From: Aldehydirespirator sp965116195
GTDB taxonomy: Bacteria; Actinomycetota; Acidimicrobiia; Acidimicrobiales; Aldehydirespiratoraceae
Reading direction: 5' to 3'
NCBI GenBank assembly: GCA_965116195.1
Contig: OZ220491.1
Location: 1,736,001 to 1,800,000 of the forward strand
Length of the DNA stretch: 64,000 nt
The stretch's first letter is position 1; each line of letters begins with the position of its first letter. The position numbers and the translations under genes are program-made. The notes beneath the pieces are model-generated. The model was given only the letters and a program-made list of their open reading frames with translations, did no database searches and was not told the origin of the DNA. Below are positions 18,156 through 27,095 of the stretch, piece by piece.

Positions 18156-20834
18156 ATGACAGGTAGTGGTGCCAGAGGGTGGTGCCGTACTGGTGTGCCC
18201 GCACACCATCGGGTCGTCCGTGGGTCTGAGCCTGCGGGTGTGACTGGCGGTTCTGGCCGAGGCCTGAGCGTGTGGTCTTGGCTGGCGGTGGTTGTGGTGA
18301 CGGTGTTGGTTGCTGCGGTGTTGTATGCATCTCAGCCGCCGGAGGCTTTGGCTGAGGGGGAGGTTGGTGTGGTTGACACGCCGACTGTCGTGACGGATAC
18401 GCCGCCGCCTACTGATTATTCTGTTTACACGACTTTTGAAGATTGCTATAATGCGGGCGGTTGGAAGAGCAGCAAGACCGCCTCAGACGGTAGGATTTAT
18501 CCGATAGACCCGTCTACTGATTTCTCCTATTTGAACGGGAGAATGTTATATGAGGACTGTGTAGCGCCTTCTTCTGATGGCAGCATGACCACTTCCGCAA
18601 CTACGATGCCAACCACCACCACCACATCAACAACTACGACCACTACTACTACTACTACTACTACTACGACAACGACCACCACTACTACCACCACGACAAC
18701 GACTACTACGACAACGACCACCACCACGACAACGACCACCACGACGACAACCTTGCCGCCTACTGATTATTCTGTTTTCACTACTTTTGAAGCCTGCTAT
18801 AACGCGGGAGGGTGGAAGAGCAGCAAGACTGCTTCTGATGGTCGGGTTTATCCGATAGACCCGTCTACTGATTTCTCTTATTTGGGCGGGAGAATGTTGT
18901 ATGAAGACTGTGTGCAGCCCCCGTCTGATGGCGGTATGATGCCGGTTGTGACTGAGACTTCCACGTCAACGTCAACGACGCTGCCTGTGGAAGGCTCGGG
19001 CCAATTCCAAATTCAGGGCCAAGATGATGCTGATGACCAAGATGGCGGTAACCCACTTGCAACAACAACCACCACCACAACCACCACCACAACAACAACG
19101 ACCACAACAACCACCACCACAACAACCACCACCACAACAACAACAACGACTACAACAACCACCACCACTCCACCTCATGCAAAAGGGTTCCTGGAGGTCA
19201 GCACAGGTTATGGGCATGCCTGCGCACTGCGAATCAATGGCACTGTCATTTGCTGGGGTAGCAACCGATATGGGCAGTCCAATGCACCGTCTGGAACGTT
19301 CAAAGCGATCACAGTCGGCAGTGAGGAAACCCGGTACCGCTCTGTAGCCTTTGTGGGGCATTCGTGTGCTATCCGCAGCAGCGACAGTTCCATACAGTGC
19401 TGGGGAGCCAACGATGTTGGACAATCCAGCCCTCCACTGGGCGCGTTCACAGCAGTGTCAGCAGGCAGCCACCATACTTGCGCCCTTAGTACTGAAGGGA
19501 CTATTGTCTGCTGGGGCGGCAACGATTACAGCCAGGCCTACTCACCCTCTGGTGTCACTTTCAAGGCCGTTTCAGCGGGCGGCTACCACACTTGTGCAAT
19601 TCGTACCGATGACACTCTTCTATGCTGGGGTGGCGATAAAGACGACACCATCATGTTTGACACTCCTGCCGGCGAGTTCAAGTCACTTTCCTCAGGCAGT
19701 CGCCACAGTTGCGCTATCCGCATGAACGACACGCTTGCCTGCTGGAACACAAACCTGGGTCCGCTTGATAGACGTAGTACCATCAGACCTGTAACAGCGC
19801 CCTCCGGCACGTTCAAAGCGGTCGCCGCCGATTGGCACGCAACCTGCGCTATCCGTATGGACGGCACTGTGGGTTGTTGGAACTCGGCTGGAAGTCTGTT
19901 AACTTCTTGGACGCGTCCGGGTACTTACACAAAGATCGCCGGTGCGCTTACTTACAATTGCGCGATCAAACCTGACACTCGTCTGCAATGCTGGGGAAGT
20001 TGGAAACTCGCAGCCATGACTATGGAGGATATTCCTTCCAACCAATTCAGAGAAATCACCTCGGGCCAGGCGCATGTCTGCGGCATCCAACGCAACTACA
20101 AGATTGCCTGTTGGTCCAACGGTGGCTCATTCCCGTCGAAGGTCGACTCACCGTCGGGCAAGTTCAAAGCCATTGATGCTGGAGATTTCCATACGTGTGC
20201 CATCCGCCGCAACGACAACACTCTTGCCTGTTGGGGTAACAATGGAGTCGGCCAAGCCAACCCTCCTTCCGGCAAGTACATTGACGTGGCGGCAGGCTAT
20301 AACTTCTCTTGTGCGATCCGCAAGAGTAACAAGACGATCAAATGCTGGGGGCTTAACCATGTGGGACAGCTTGACGCTCCCAAGGGCACGTTCAAGGCTA
20401 TAGACGCCGGCCAATTCCATGCGTGCGGTATCCGTACCAACGACTCCGTTGACTGTTGGGCAACATGGTGGACAGATGGTGTCCGACACGTACCAAAAAA
20501 GACCTACAAGTTCAAATCACTGGCTCTGGGCAACTACCGTTCGTGTGGTATCCTCACCAACAACACTATCTACTGCTGGTGGGGAGCACTTTCCCCTGCA
20601 GGCAGCTACACAAAGGTTGAGTCAAGCGTTTTTCACATGTGTGGTATCAGCACCGACGACACTGTCAAATGCTGGGGTGACAACACTTTCGGGCAGTCAA
20701 GCCCGCCAGCTGGTCACTTCAAAGACATCGCACCAGGCTATGCCTACACTTGCGGTATTCGCAGCGACAACAACAAGGTTTCCTGCTGGCTTCTGAGGGT
20801 ACCCCCGTCCAAGGACATCATTGACGCAGGCTGA
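18156..20834 (+). CDS. Large surface protein: poly-Thr linkers and RCC1-like repeats
   Basis: The 892-residue protein starts after AGGAGG (18144-18149). One hydrophobic segment (residues about 38-60) would anchor or export it. Two nearly identical 50-residue modules follow (about 87-136 and 204-253), each with a DYSV...CYNAGGWKSSK...YPIDPSTDF...YEDC pattern. They are separated by about 45 threonines, and a second poly-Thr linker follows. From about residue 350 there are roughly 13 RCC1/BLIP-II-like repeats, each with a CAI-type strand, a CWG turn and an FKAI/AG start. The Cys pair in most repeats suggests disulfides outside the cell. Poly-Thr stretches are probably glycosylated. Codon use is more AT-rich than its neighbours, hinting at transfer. 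The ligand is unknown. Confidence 0.8.
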   Translation: MTGSGARGWCRTGVPAHHRVVRGSEPAGVTGGSGRGLSVWSWLAVVVVTVLVAAVLYASQPPEALAEGEVGVVDTPTVVTDTPPPTDYSVYTTFEDCYNAGGWKSSKTASDGRIYPIDPSTDFSYLNGRMLYEDCVAPSSDGSMTTSATTMPTTTTTSTTTTTTTTTTTTTTTTTTTTTTTTTTTTTTTTTTTTTTTTTLPPTDYSVFTTFEACYNAGGWKSSKTASDGRVYPIDPSTDFSYLGGRMLYEDCVQPPSDGGMMPVVTETSTSTSTTLPVEGSGQFQIQGQDDADDQDGGNPLATTTTTTTTTTTTTTTTTTTTTTTTTTTTTTTTTTTTPPHAKGFLEVSTGYGHACALRINGTVICWGSNRYGQSNAPSGTFKAITVGSEETRYRSVAFVGHSCAIRSSDSSIQCWGANDVGQSSPPLGAFTAVSAGSHHTCALSTEGTIVCWGGNDYSQAYSPSGVTFKAVSAGGYHTCAIRTDDTLLCWGGDKDDTIMFDTPAGEFKSLSSGSRHSCAIRMNDTLACWNTNLGPLDRRSTIRPVTAPSGTFKAVAADWHATCAIRMDGTVGCWNSAGSLLTSWTRPGTYTKIAGALTYNCAIKPDTRLQCWGSWKLAAMTMEDIPSNQFREITSGQAHVCGIQRNYKIACWSNGGSFPSKVDSPSGKFKAIDAGDFHTCAIRRNDNTLACWGNNGVGQANPPSGKYIDVAAGYNFSCAIRKSNKTIKCWGLNHVGQLDAPKGTFKAIDAGQFHACGIRTNDSVDCWATWWTDGVRHVPKKTYKFKSLALGNYRSCGILTNNTIYCWWGALSPAGSYTKVESSVFHMCGISTDDTVKCWGDNTFGQSSPPAGHFKDIAPGYAYTCGIRSDNNKVSCWLLRVPPSKDIIDAG
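18405..18911 (+). repeat. 351-bp in-frame duplication of the YNAGGWK module
   Basis: CCGCCTACTGATTAT starts at 18405 and again at 18756, 351 bp (117 codons) apart. About 155 bp after each start are almost identical, which points to a recent duplication. ACN-codon (Thr) microsatellite fills the space between the copies, and another tract follows at 19059-19167. Confidence 0.85.
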
Positions 20835-20922
20835 CAATCCCCGAATTGTCTTCGGCTGTACACAATGCTGCTTTGAACTGTCAGCCGCAAGCGGCGACGT
20901 CACACCCAAAAGCCAAGCAATT

Positions 20923-22815
20923 TCAGACAACACCCAGAACTGAATGCACTCTCTTGAGGGCAGCCACGGCATCTGTCCCCTGATGCCAGACTTCTTCGAA
21001 GTTGTCAGACCCGGCCATCATAGAGCCTGACTCAGTCCCGGGGTCGCAGACGACAGCCACAAAGACCGCTCCGGCTTCGGTGAGTGCCGCAGCCGTGGAG
21101 GCTGCCCGCTGCTGGTATGCGTCGTCGCTACCACAGATGACCGCTGCGGACAGTCCCGAAGCCGCAAAGTCCGCGGCAGCGGCGATGGGTGAATCAACAC
21201 CGTCGCCGACACGAGCCTCAATCCCACCGGCGGCCAGCATGTTCTGCACCCAGGTGGTGCGCTCTGAGTGGGCTGTGGCAGGCCCGAGAGTCGAAATCCA
21301 CACTGAGGGGCGAACGCCGGTCGTCAGGACATGTTGATCAACAGCATCACGGAGATCCTCGAAGGGACGGGACAACCTTCTGACAGGCAACCCCTGATGC
21401 TCTGTACGCTCAGTGTATTTCGTGTATGTGGAACTGCTGTCAACAACACCACCAGCGTCAGCCGCTTCAGTCGAATCCTCAAAGTGCGGGTACTCGCTGA
21501 CACCCGTGAGAGGCTCGCGACGGATGCTCAGTGCCAGGATGCGATCTTCCCACTGTTCGTCGATCTCAGCGCGCAGCGAGCCGTCGGCTTGCACCACCGC
21601 AATGCCACCGGCAGCCTCCGTTGACTGCATGATGCTCCAGCCAGCGCGGGCCAACTCACCGGTCAGAGATTCGATGTGGAAAGACCCGCCTGCGGGGTCT
21701 GCCAACTTGGACACTTGTGACTCTTCCAGCAACAACAACTGGGTGTTGCGGGCCAGCCGACGACCCAAGACCTCGCCCTCATCAGACACGAGACCAACAT
21801 CATCAGCTACGTGATCAAAAGGCCGTACCGTCACGGCATCTGCCCCGGCAATGCCAGCAGCCAGCGCCGCCGTTGACGCTCGTAGCAGGTTCACCCAGCG
21901 GTCACGTCGGCTGTACATGTGGGCGGCGGTCACGGCGTGCTGTTGCTGACGAGCGGCCCGCTGCGAGCCGCCACAGGCCGTCACCACACGCTCCCACATC
22001 ACCCGGGCTGCCCGCAGCATCGCAATGGTGACGAACTGATCGGCCGTTGCCGGAAGCCGGAAGCCAACCAGTCCTGCGGCCTCATCCACAGCCAAGCCAG
22101 CGCCGATCAGGGCCTGCAGGCAAGCGATCCCGGAAGCCGTGACCCAGCCCAGAACCTGCGCTTCAGTGGCACCAGCCTCGGAGTAACGCACACCGTCAAT
22201 CGTGAACGCCCTGGGGCCCTTTGTGGCCTGCGAACCGTCCCAGCGCTCTGGCCCGTTTGTTTGATGCAGTCTTTTGGTCACCCACTGAGCGGCAGCCGTG
22301 AGGTCGCCTGTCTGTCCCGAGCGGGTCCACTCCCCTGCCGGATCCAAACCCAGAGAACTCCCGTCAGCCAGCAGCATCCCCCGGCGGGCGGCCAGCGCAA
22401 CCAGGGCCTCAGCCATGTCCAGATCCGCATGAGGGGCCAGCGCCAATGGAACCGCGGCCAAGTCAACTTCCCCCAACACCAGGTCAATCTCGTCAGGTGT
22501 GACACCTGCTTCCAACTCAAGCTCCAGCGAAGTGGCACCGCCCGTCAGGTCATCCGCTATGCGCTGCCCCAACAAACTGATTTCGCTGTCAGTGGCGCGG
22601 TGTGTTATCCGATGACTCGTACGAATGTCCCAACCCCGCTGGACTCTTCGCCCGTCAACAGAGCCACGAACGGCTGTCGGTACGGACGGACCTGCGGTGT
22701 AGAGCGGCTGCACATCAATGCCCCCACGGATCGTGGTGACCAACTCGGACGGGTCCCTCCCACGCAACGTTCGCCTCACCTCCGTGAGCCAGTCGGTGTC
22801 AAACTCCGAGTTCAT
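20923..22815 (-). CDS. mutA: Methylmalonyl-CoA mutase small subunit
   Basis: The 630-residue protein matches the non-catalytic subunit of heterodimeric methylmalonyl-CoA mutase. It has the N-terminal TIM-barrel region (IRGGIDVQPLYTAG, GWDIRTSH) and a C-terminal flavodoxin-like domain that lacks the DxHxxG cobalamin motif, as expected for MutA. It works with MutB to turn methylmalonyl-CoA into succinyl-CoA in propionate breakdown. mutB is not in this window, which is unusual because the two are normally adjacent. ATG 22815 is chosen (GGAGAG upstream). It overlaps the 3' end of the orphan gene at 22799 by 17 bp on the same strand. Confidence 0.88.
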   Translation of the reverse strand: MNSEFDTDWLTEVRRTLRGRDPSELVTTIRGGIDVQPLYTAGPSVPTAVRGSVDGRRVQRGWDIRTSHRITHRATDSEISLLGQRIADDLTGGATSLELELEAGVTPDEIDLVLGEVDLAAVPLALAPHADLDMAEALVALAARRGMLLADGSSLGLDPAGEWTRSGQTGDLTAAAQWVTKRLHQTNGPERWDGSQATKGPRAFTIDGVRYSEAGATEAQVLGWVTASGIACLQALIGAGLAVDEAAGLVGFRLPATADQFVTIAMLRAARVMWERVVTACGGSQRAARQQQHAVTAAHMYSRRDRWVNLLRASTAALAAGIAGADAVTVRPFDHVADDVGLVSDEGEVLGRRLARNTQLLLLEESQVSKLADPAGGSFHIESLTGELARAGWSIMQSTEAAGGIAVVQADGSLRAEIDEQWEDRILALSIRREPLTGVSEYPHFEDSTEAADAGGVVDSSSTYTKYTERTEHQGLPVRRLSRPFEDLRDAVDQHVLTTGVRPSVWISTLGPATAHSERTTWVQNMLAAGGIEARVGDGVDSPIAAAADFAASGLSAAVICGSDDAYQQRAASTAAALTEAGAVFVAVVCDPGTESGSMMAGSDNFEEVWHQGTDAVAALKRVHSVLGVV

Positions 22816-23560
22816 GTTGACGCAATCGCTCTCCGACTTCAATCCTGCGTGGCTTGGTCAACGCCACCTCAACCGACATCAGATCAACCTCAATACCATA
22901 GCGATCCCGTATCTGCTCAACCACCCACTCCGGCGAACACGGACGATCCTCTTCAAACTGTTCAATGGCATCACGCATGTAGTCAGCCTCCTGCTCGGCG
23001 CTTGTATTGCGCCACGGATCCTCTCTACGCTTGCAACTCCAACCAGTACCACGATCATCACGCACCACCACACGCCGCCCATCACTCAAATCAGCAAACT
23101 CAATAAAATCAAGGCTGATCCGCCGCCTGCGACGCTGGCAAACCGCCCACAAGCGCTGGAACCACCGCGGAGCCAGAGCGGGGTAACAGGAGTCAATCCC
23201 CGTTCTTAGACGCTCGCGAAACGCCCACCACGGCGGGGCCGAAGTTGGGTCACGACCAAAGTCAATCCCCCTCCTTCGACGCTCGTGAAATGACCACCAA
23301 CACGCTCTTAACCACAGAGCCGTGGACAGGTGGACACCATCCATAGGATTCTGGGTGGTATACACGAACCACGCGCTGTCATCTCCCCGCTCTGGGAGCA
23401 AGGCGCGGAGATCGCTCCACTTGGATATCGGCTTAGTACCTTTGACCGCCACCTTTGGGCGCGGGTCAACCTTGTCTTCATGCAGTTCGCAAATCGACCC
23501 AAAGGTGACCACACTCAATACTGACGACCCACCATCGGTGCAACTGTCCGTAGATGCCAC
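22799..23560 (-). CDS. Orphan hypothetical protein with in-frame 23-residue repeat
   Basis: I do not recognise this 253-residue protein. It is rich in Arg, Trp and Asp. An in-frame 69-bp duplication gives two copies of a WW-FHER/WW-FRER...GID segment (residues about 88-130). The start is GTG 23560, only about 10 nt downstream of a 16-G tract, with no clear ribosome binding site. The 3' end overlaps mutA by 17 bp, so the two may be co-transcribed. A 64-bp copy of its 3' end (22877-22940) reappears upstream of its start at 23833, about 89 percent identical. Confidence 0.5.
   Translation of the reverse strand: MASTDSCTDGGSSVLSVVTFGSICELHEDKVDPRPKVAVKGTKPISKWSDLRALLPERGDDSAWFVYTTQNPMDGVHLSTALWLRACWWSFHERRRRGIDFGRDPTSAPPWWAFRERLRTGIDSCYPALAPRWFQRLWAVCQRRRRRISLDFIEFADLSDGRRVVVRDDRGTGWSCKRREDPWRNTSAEQEADYMRDAIEQFEEDRPCSPEWVVEQIRDRYGIEVDLMSVEVALTKPRRIEVGERLRQHELGV
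23191..23280. repeat. In-frame 69-bp duplication in the orphan gene
   Basis: AGTCAATCCCC begins at 23191 and 23260, 69 bp (23 codons) apart, with diverged but recognisable flanks (CGCTCGCGAAACG and CGCTCGTGAAATG). Confidence 0.75.
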
Positions 23561-23570
23561 CTCAAAATCA

Positions 23571-23586
23571 CCCCCCCCCCCCCCCC
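23571..23586. repeat. 16-base C/G homopolymer before the orphan gene
   Basis: Read on the minus strand this is G16, ending 10 nt before the GTG start. Length change would alter ribosome-binding or promoter spacing. The length equals the C16 tract in the Calx-beta gene. Confidence 0.8.
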
Positions 23587-23832
23587 ATTGAGCGGGCGAT
23601 AGTAACCAAGCGTCATTCCTCCAATTCTCGTGTCGCTCTTGTCAAACCACCCAGAGATCGGAACCCTGACCGAACCTTCGCTCGCCACTGTACCTCTCCT
23701 CGCACCTCACATGGCACCTGTGCTGGCACTTCTTTATCAGAATATACGTACCCTTCCTCGTGACCTGCGGTCTCGAGTCGCAAGAATACAGAGAGACATG
23801 AAAGCAACTCAAAGCCTCAAGAACCACTGTCA

Positions 23833-23896
23833 CGTCAGATCAACCTCAATATCATAGCGATGCCGAATCTGCTCTATCACCTACTCCGGCGAACAC
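23833..23896 (-). pseudogene. Decayed copy of the orphan gene's 3' end
   Basis: Sixty-four bases match 22877-22940 with seven differences, in the same orientation, 956 bp away. The two copies flank the orphan gene as direct repeats. This is either the remnant of a tandem gene duplication or a short dispersed copy. Confidence 0.6.
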
Positions 23897-23944
23897 CCGG
23901 AGGCGAACTCTCACAGCGCGCTCTGTTGAACGAGCTTCTGACAT

Positions 23945-24745
23945 CTACATCGTGAAGCGCAGGTTGCGTGCTGCGTGCTCGCCCCAGTGCGCGTCACCGC
24001 TCCAGGTGATGGAACCGTCGTCAATCTTGACTTGCGGGTCAATGCGGCCACAGGCCAACATCATGAATGTGGTTGAGTCTGCGGTCAACTTCACATCAGG
24101 CTCAGTCACAGCAGCCGGATCCACCGACCTGGCCCGTCCCTCTGCCACCTGTACCGCCAACTCACGCTGCACCGGCCCGGAGACTTCCACACGCAAAGAC
24201 ATGCCGTCGGGCAGGCCGACCCGCTTTCCGATGATGTAGCCGATGGAGCGTTCCACTTGGTCAAAGGCGATCTCGGCGGCAGGACCACCAGCTTCGGTGG
24301 CACACCCGAGCGGGATCGTGCAGTCACGCACATGAACCCACAAGTCAAAAATCCTGATGGCAAGGAAGTCCCCGTAGGACTGCACGCCCACCGGCGTGAA
24401 CGAGGGCCGGTTGATGTCCTCATCGGTCACCGCGGCCAGGTCACGTCTGCGGGCGTTGAATATCTCCTCAACCCGGGTTCTGAACTCAACAGAGGTCATC
24501 GTGGTGGAGGCATCAATCAGGGCCTGCATCTTCTCGAAGGGTGGCATGACCGCGGTACTGATCTCCCAGCCGGAGAGCACGTCCTCCACACCGACCACAT
24601 GGCCGACAGCTTGGCGCACAGTCCAGTCCGGGCACAGCGATTGCACCTGCCAGTCGTCATCGGACAGAGTCTCGCAAAGCTCCGTGATCTCGACAAAACA
24701 CGCTTCCGTGGTGTCAATCAGTTGCTGTCGGGAGTAAGAATGCAT
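23945..24745 (-). CDS. Mycothiol-dependent maleylpyruvate isomerase-type protein
   Basis: The 266-residue protein has the DinB-like four-helix N-terminal domain of the actinobacterial TIGR03083 family: CPDWTVRQAVGHVVGVED and IFDLWVHVRD supply the His/Asp/His metal ligands. A C-terminal SCP2-like domain follows (VKLTADSTTFMMLACGR). Characterised members use mycothiol in isomerase or transferase reactions; the substrate here is unknown. ATG 24745 is preferred to the long upstream extension, which would overlap the divergent acyl-CoA dehydrogenase gene. Confidence 0.8.
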   Translation of the reverse strand: MHSYSRQQLIDTTEACFVEITELCETLSDDDWQVQSLCPDWTVRQAVGHVVGVEDVLSGWEISTAVMPPFEKMQALIDASTTMTSVEFRTRVEEIFNARRRDLAAVTDEDINRPSFTPVGVQSYGDFLAIRIFDLWVHVRDCTIPLGCATEAGGPAAEIAFDQVERSIGYIIGKRVGLPDGMSLRVEVSGPVQRELAVQVAEGRARSVDPAAVTEPDVKLTADSTTFMMLACGRIDPQVKIDDGSITWSGDAHWGEHAARNLRFTM

Positions 24746-24809
24746 GTACCAAGCATGACCTCCACAGGTTCGGTACGCCAACCCCAAGCTCCAAGAAACG
24801 GAAACTGCC

Positions 24810-26051
24810 ATGCCCAACGCCACTGATCAGACCCGTGACAAGACCCGTGAGCAGACCGATGAACAGGCCCGCATCGTTGAGGAGGCGGTTGATGCTCTGG
24901 TTGCCGAGCATGACCCCACCAGCATGAGCCGTGTTGAGTTTCGTGGTCATCAGTACGACCATGGGCTCGCCTGGGTGCATCACCCCAAAGGCTTCGGCGG
25001 CCTGGGGTTGTCACGCCGTCTCAACGCCGCAGTCGAGCGTCGCCTTCGTGCTGCGGGCGCACAGGCTGCTGATCCTGCCGGCTTTTTCTCGGCGTTGATC
25101 GGCCCCACCATCCTGACCCACGGCAGCGACGAGCAGAAGCGCCGCTACCTGCGTCCCATGTTCACAGGCGAGGAACTCTGGTGCCAACTGTTCAGCGAGC
25201 CCGGCTCCGGCTCGGACTTTGCCGGTCTTGCCAGCCGTGCTGTTGTTGATGGCGATGAGTGGGTGATCAACGGACAAAAGGTCTGGAACACCCTGGCCCA
25301 CGTGGCAGACTTGGGGATGCTGGTGGCGCGTACCAACCCGGAGGTGCCCAAGCACAGGGGCCTGACCTACTTCGCATTGGACATGCGAGCAGCGGGTGTG
25401 GAGGTCAGGCCGCTGCGCCAGATCACCGGTGAGGCTGAATTCAACGAGGTGTACATGACCGATGTGCGGGTGCCGGACGCGGCACGCATCGGTGCCACAG
25501 GCGAGGGCTGGCGAGTTGCTCTGACTACATTGATGAATGAGCGCTCGGCAATCGGCGGGGCCACTGGTGACAGCGGTTCCCGTTCGGGGCCGGCTGCAAG
25601 CCTGATAGATGCCTATCGCAAGATGCCTCCGGCTCTGCGCACCAAGGCCCACACCGAGGAGGTCATGCAACTGTGGGTGCGCGGTGAGGTGCTGCATCTC
25701 ACCAACGCCAGAGCGGCGCAGAATGCCCGGGCGGGCAATCCCGGGCCTGAGGGCTCGGTCAGCAAACTCATGCTGGCGGAGTTCAACAAAGACCTGACGG
25801 CCAAGGTGATCAACCTGGAGGGGCCTGCCGGGATGGTGGACTATGATTACGGGTTCCGGCGGCCAACCGAAATAACCGTGGACAGCAGGTTCGGTGGCAC
25901 ACACCACGGCTTTCTACGAGCCAGGGCCAACTCGATTGAGGGCGGTACCAGCGAGATCATGCGTAACATCCTGGGTGAACAGGTGCTGGGCCTGCCAGGT
26001 GAACCCAGGGTGGACAAAGAGATCCCCTGGCGTGACGTTCCCCGCAACTAG
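24810..26051 (+). CDS. Acyl-CoA dehydrogenase
   Basis: The 413-residue flavoprotein has the family signatures: LFSEPGSGSDFAGL at the FAD and substrate site, GWRVALTTLMNERSAIGG, and the C-terminal GGTSEIMRNILGEQVLGLP. It oxidises acyl-CoA esters to enoyl-CoA. The sequence resembles the divergent family members used for cyclic or modified acyl groups more than the straight-chain enzymes, but the substrate is not resolvable. It is divergent from the mycothiol-type gene (64-bp gap) and upstream of an amidohydrolase on the same strand. Confidence 0.92.
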   Translation: MPNATDQTRDKTREQTDEQARIVEEAVDALVAEHDPTSMSRVEFRGHQYDHGLAWVHHPKGFGGLGLSRRLNAAVERRLRAAGAQAADPAGFFSALIGPTILTHGSDEQKRRYLRPMFTGEELWCQLFSEPGSGSDFAGLASRAVVDGDEWVINGQKVWNTLAHVADLGMLVARTNPEVPKHRGLTYFALDMRAAGVEVRPLRQITGEAEFNEVYMTDVRVPDAARIGATGEGWRVALTTLMNERSAIGGATGDSGSRSGPAASLIDAYRKMPPALRTKAHTEEVMQLWVRGEVLHLTNARAAQNARAGNPGPEGSVSKLMLAEFNKDLTAKVINLEGPAGMVDYDYGFRRPTEITVDSRFGGTHHGFLRARANSIEGGTSEIMRNILGEQVLGLPGEPRVDKEIPWRDVPRN

Positions 26052-26219
26052 CCAGGTCATCAGAGTCACCGTCACCACCCCGCCAAATCATCAACTCGAC
26101 CGTCACCACCCCACCATCACCGCCACAACATCCCCACCACCACCACGTCATCACCCACCCACCACCGCCTCGTCATCACCCGCCGCCTCACCACTATCCC
26201 GACCAAGGAGTCAAACACC

Positions 26220-27080
26220 ATGCCAATGCCGACAGATGTGGGAATCATCGACACGATGATCGGTTTTCCCTCCAAGGACTTCCAGCAGTATGAGTTCATC
26301 CGCCAACAACTCAAAGACGCAGAGTCAGCGGAGTTCGACTTTCCGGTTGAATACATGTTCAAGGGCGTACCCAAAGAAAAATACGGAGCGCCCGACCCGA
26401 TCGGTTTGACGCTTGGCGAGATGGACACCTACGGCATTGAGATCGGCCTGATCGGCTGTGAAGGTGAGGTGAACCGCAAAGCTCTGGCTGATCATCCAGA
26501 TCGCTTTGTGGCCACTTGCCAGGTTGATGCCAACGACGTGATGGGTGCGGTTCGCAAGATACGCCAAGCCCATGATGAGCATGACCTTCGTGCTGTGGGA
26601 ACTTTTCCGGCGGGTTGCTTCCCGCAGATTCCCATAGATGACGCCAAGTGGTATCCGATCTATGCCACCTGCTGCGAACTGGACATCCCCATCTTTGTGT
26701 GCGCCGGGGTGCCCGGTCCGCGCCTTCCGATGGACTGCCAGCATGTGGAGCGCTTGGACAGGGTCATGTACGACTTCCCGGAGTTGACCCTGGTAACACG
26801 CCACGGCTGTGAACCCTGGGAGGCGCTCGCTGTCAAGTTGATGCTCAAATGGCCGGGCCTGCACTACTCCACATCAGCCTTCGCGCCAAAGCACTACCCC
26901 AAAGCAATAATCGACTACGCCAACACGCGCGGTGCCGACAAGATCATCTACGCGGGTTACTTTCCGATGGGCCTGTCACTACAACGAATCATGACCGACA
27001 TGCCCAAAGTCCGATTCAACGACGACGTATGGCCCAAATTCCTACGCCACAACGCCGCCCGAGTCCTAAAAACCACCTGA
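26220..27080 (+). CDS. Amidohydrolase-2 family protein
   Basis: The 286-residue protein starts after AAGGAG (9-nt spacer). It resembles the PF04909 amidohydrolases that act on carboxylated ring or side-chain substrates (ADHPDRFVATCQVDAND, VGTFPAGCFPQIPIDD). The usual N-terminal HxH metal site is replaced by IDTMIGF, so metal binding may be altered or absent. It lies 168 bp behind the acyl-CoA dehydrogenase with a CAC-rich spacer; shared function in a degradation pathway is inferred. Confidence 0.78.
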   Translation: MPMPTDVGIIDTMIGFPSKDFQQYEFIRQQLKDAESAEFDFPVEYMFKGVPKEKYGAPDPIGLTLGEMDTYGIEIGLIGCEGEVNRKALADHPDRFVATCQVDANDVMGAVRKIRQAHDEHDLRAVGTFPAGCFPQIPIDDAKWYPIYATCCELDIPIFVCAGVPGPRLPMDCQHVERLDRVMYDFPELTLVTRHGCEPWEALAVKLMLKWPGLHYSTSAFAPKHYPKAIIDYANTRGADKIIYAGYFPMGLSLQRIMTDMPKVRFNDDVWPKFLRHNAARVLKTT

Positions 27081-27095
27081 CCCAACAAAACACTA

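Larger units (their letters stand above)
23561..23944. other. Intergenic region with C16 tract and decayed gene copy
   Basis: This 384-bp gap holds a 16-base C tract on the plus strand (23571-23586) next to the orphan gene's start, and a 64-bp decayed copy of that gene's 3' end at 23833-23896. Short open frames here lack similarity, ribosome binding sites and length, and I do not call them. Confidence 0.6.

Noticed and set aside
18527..18742. Poly-Val ORF on the minus strand
   Set aside because: It is the complement of the poly-Thr codons of the surface protein.
21919..23106. 395-codon open frame on the plus strand
   Set aside because: It is antisense to mutA and the orphan gene, with no ribosome binding site or similarity.
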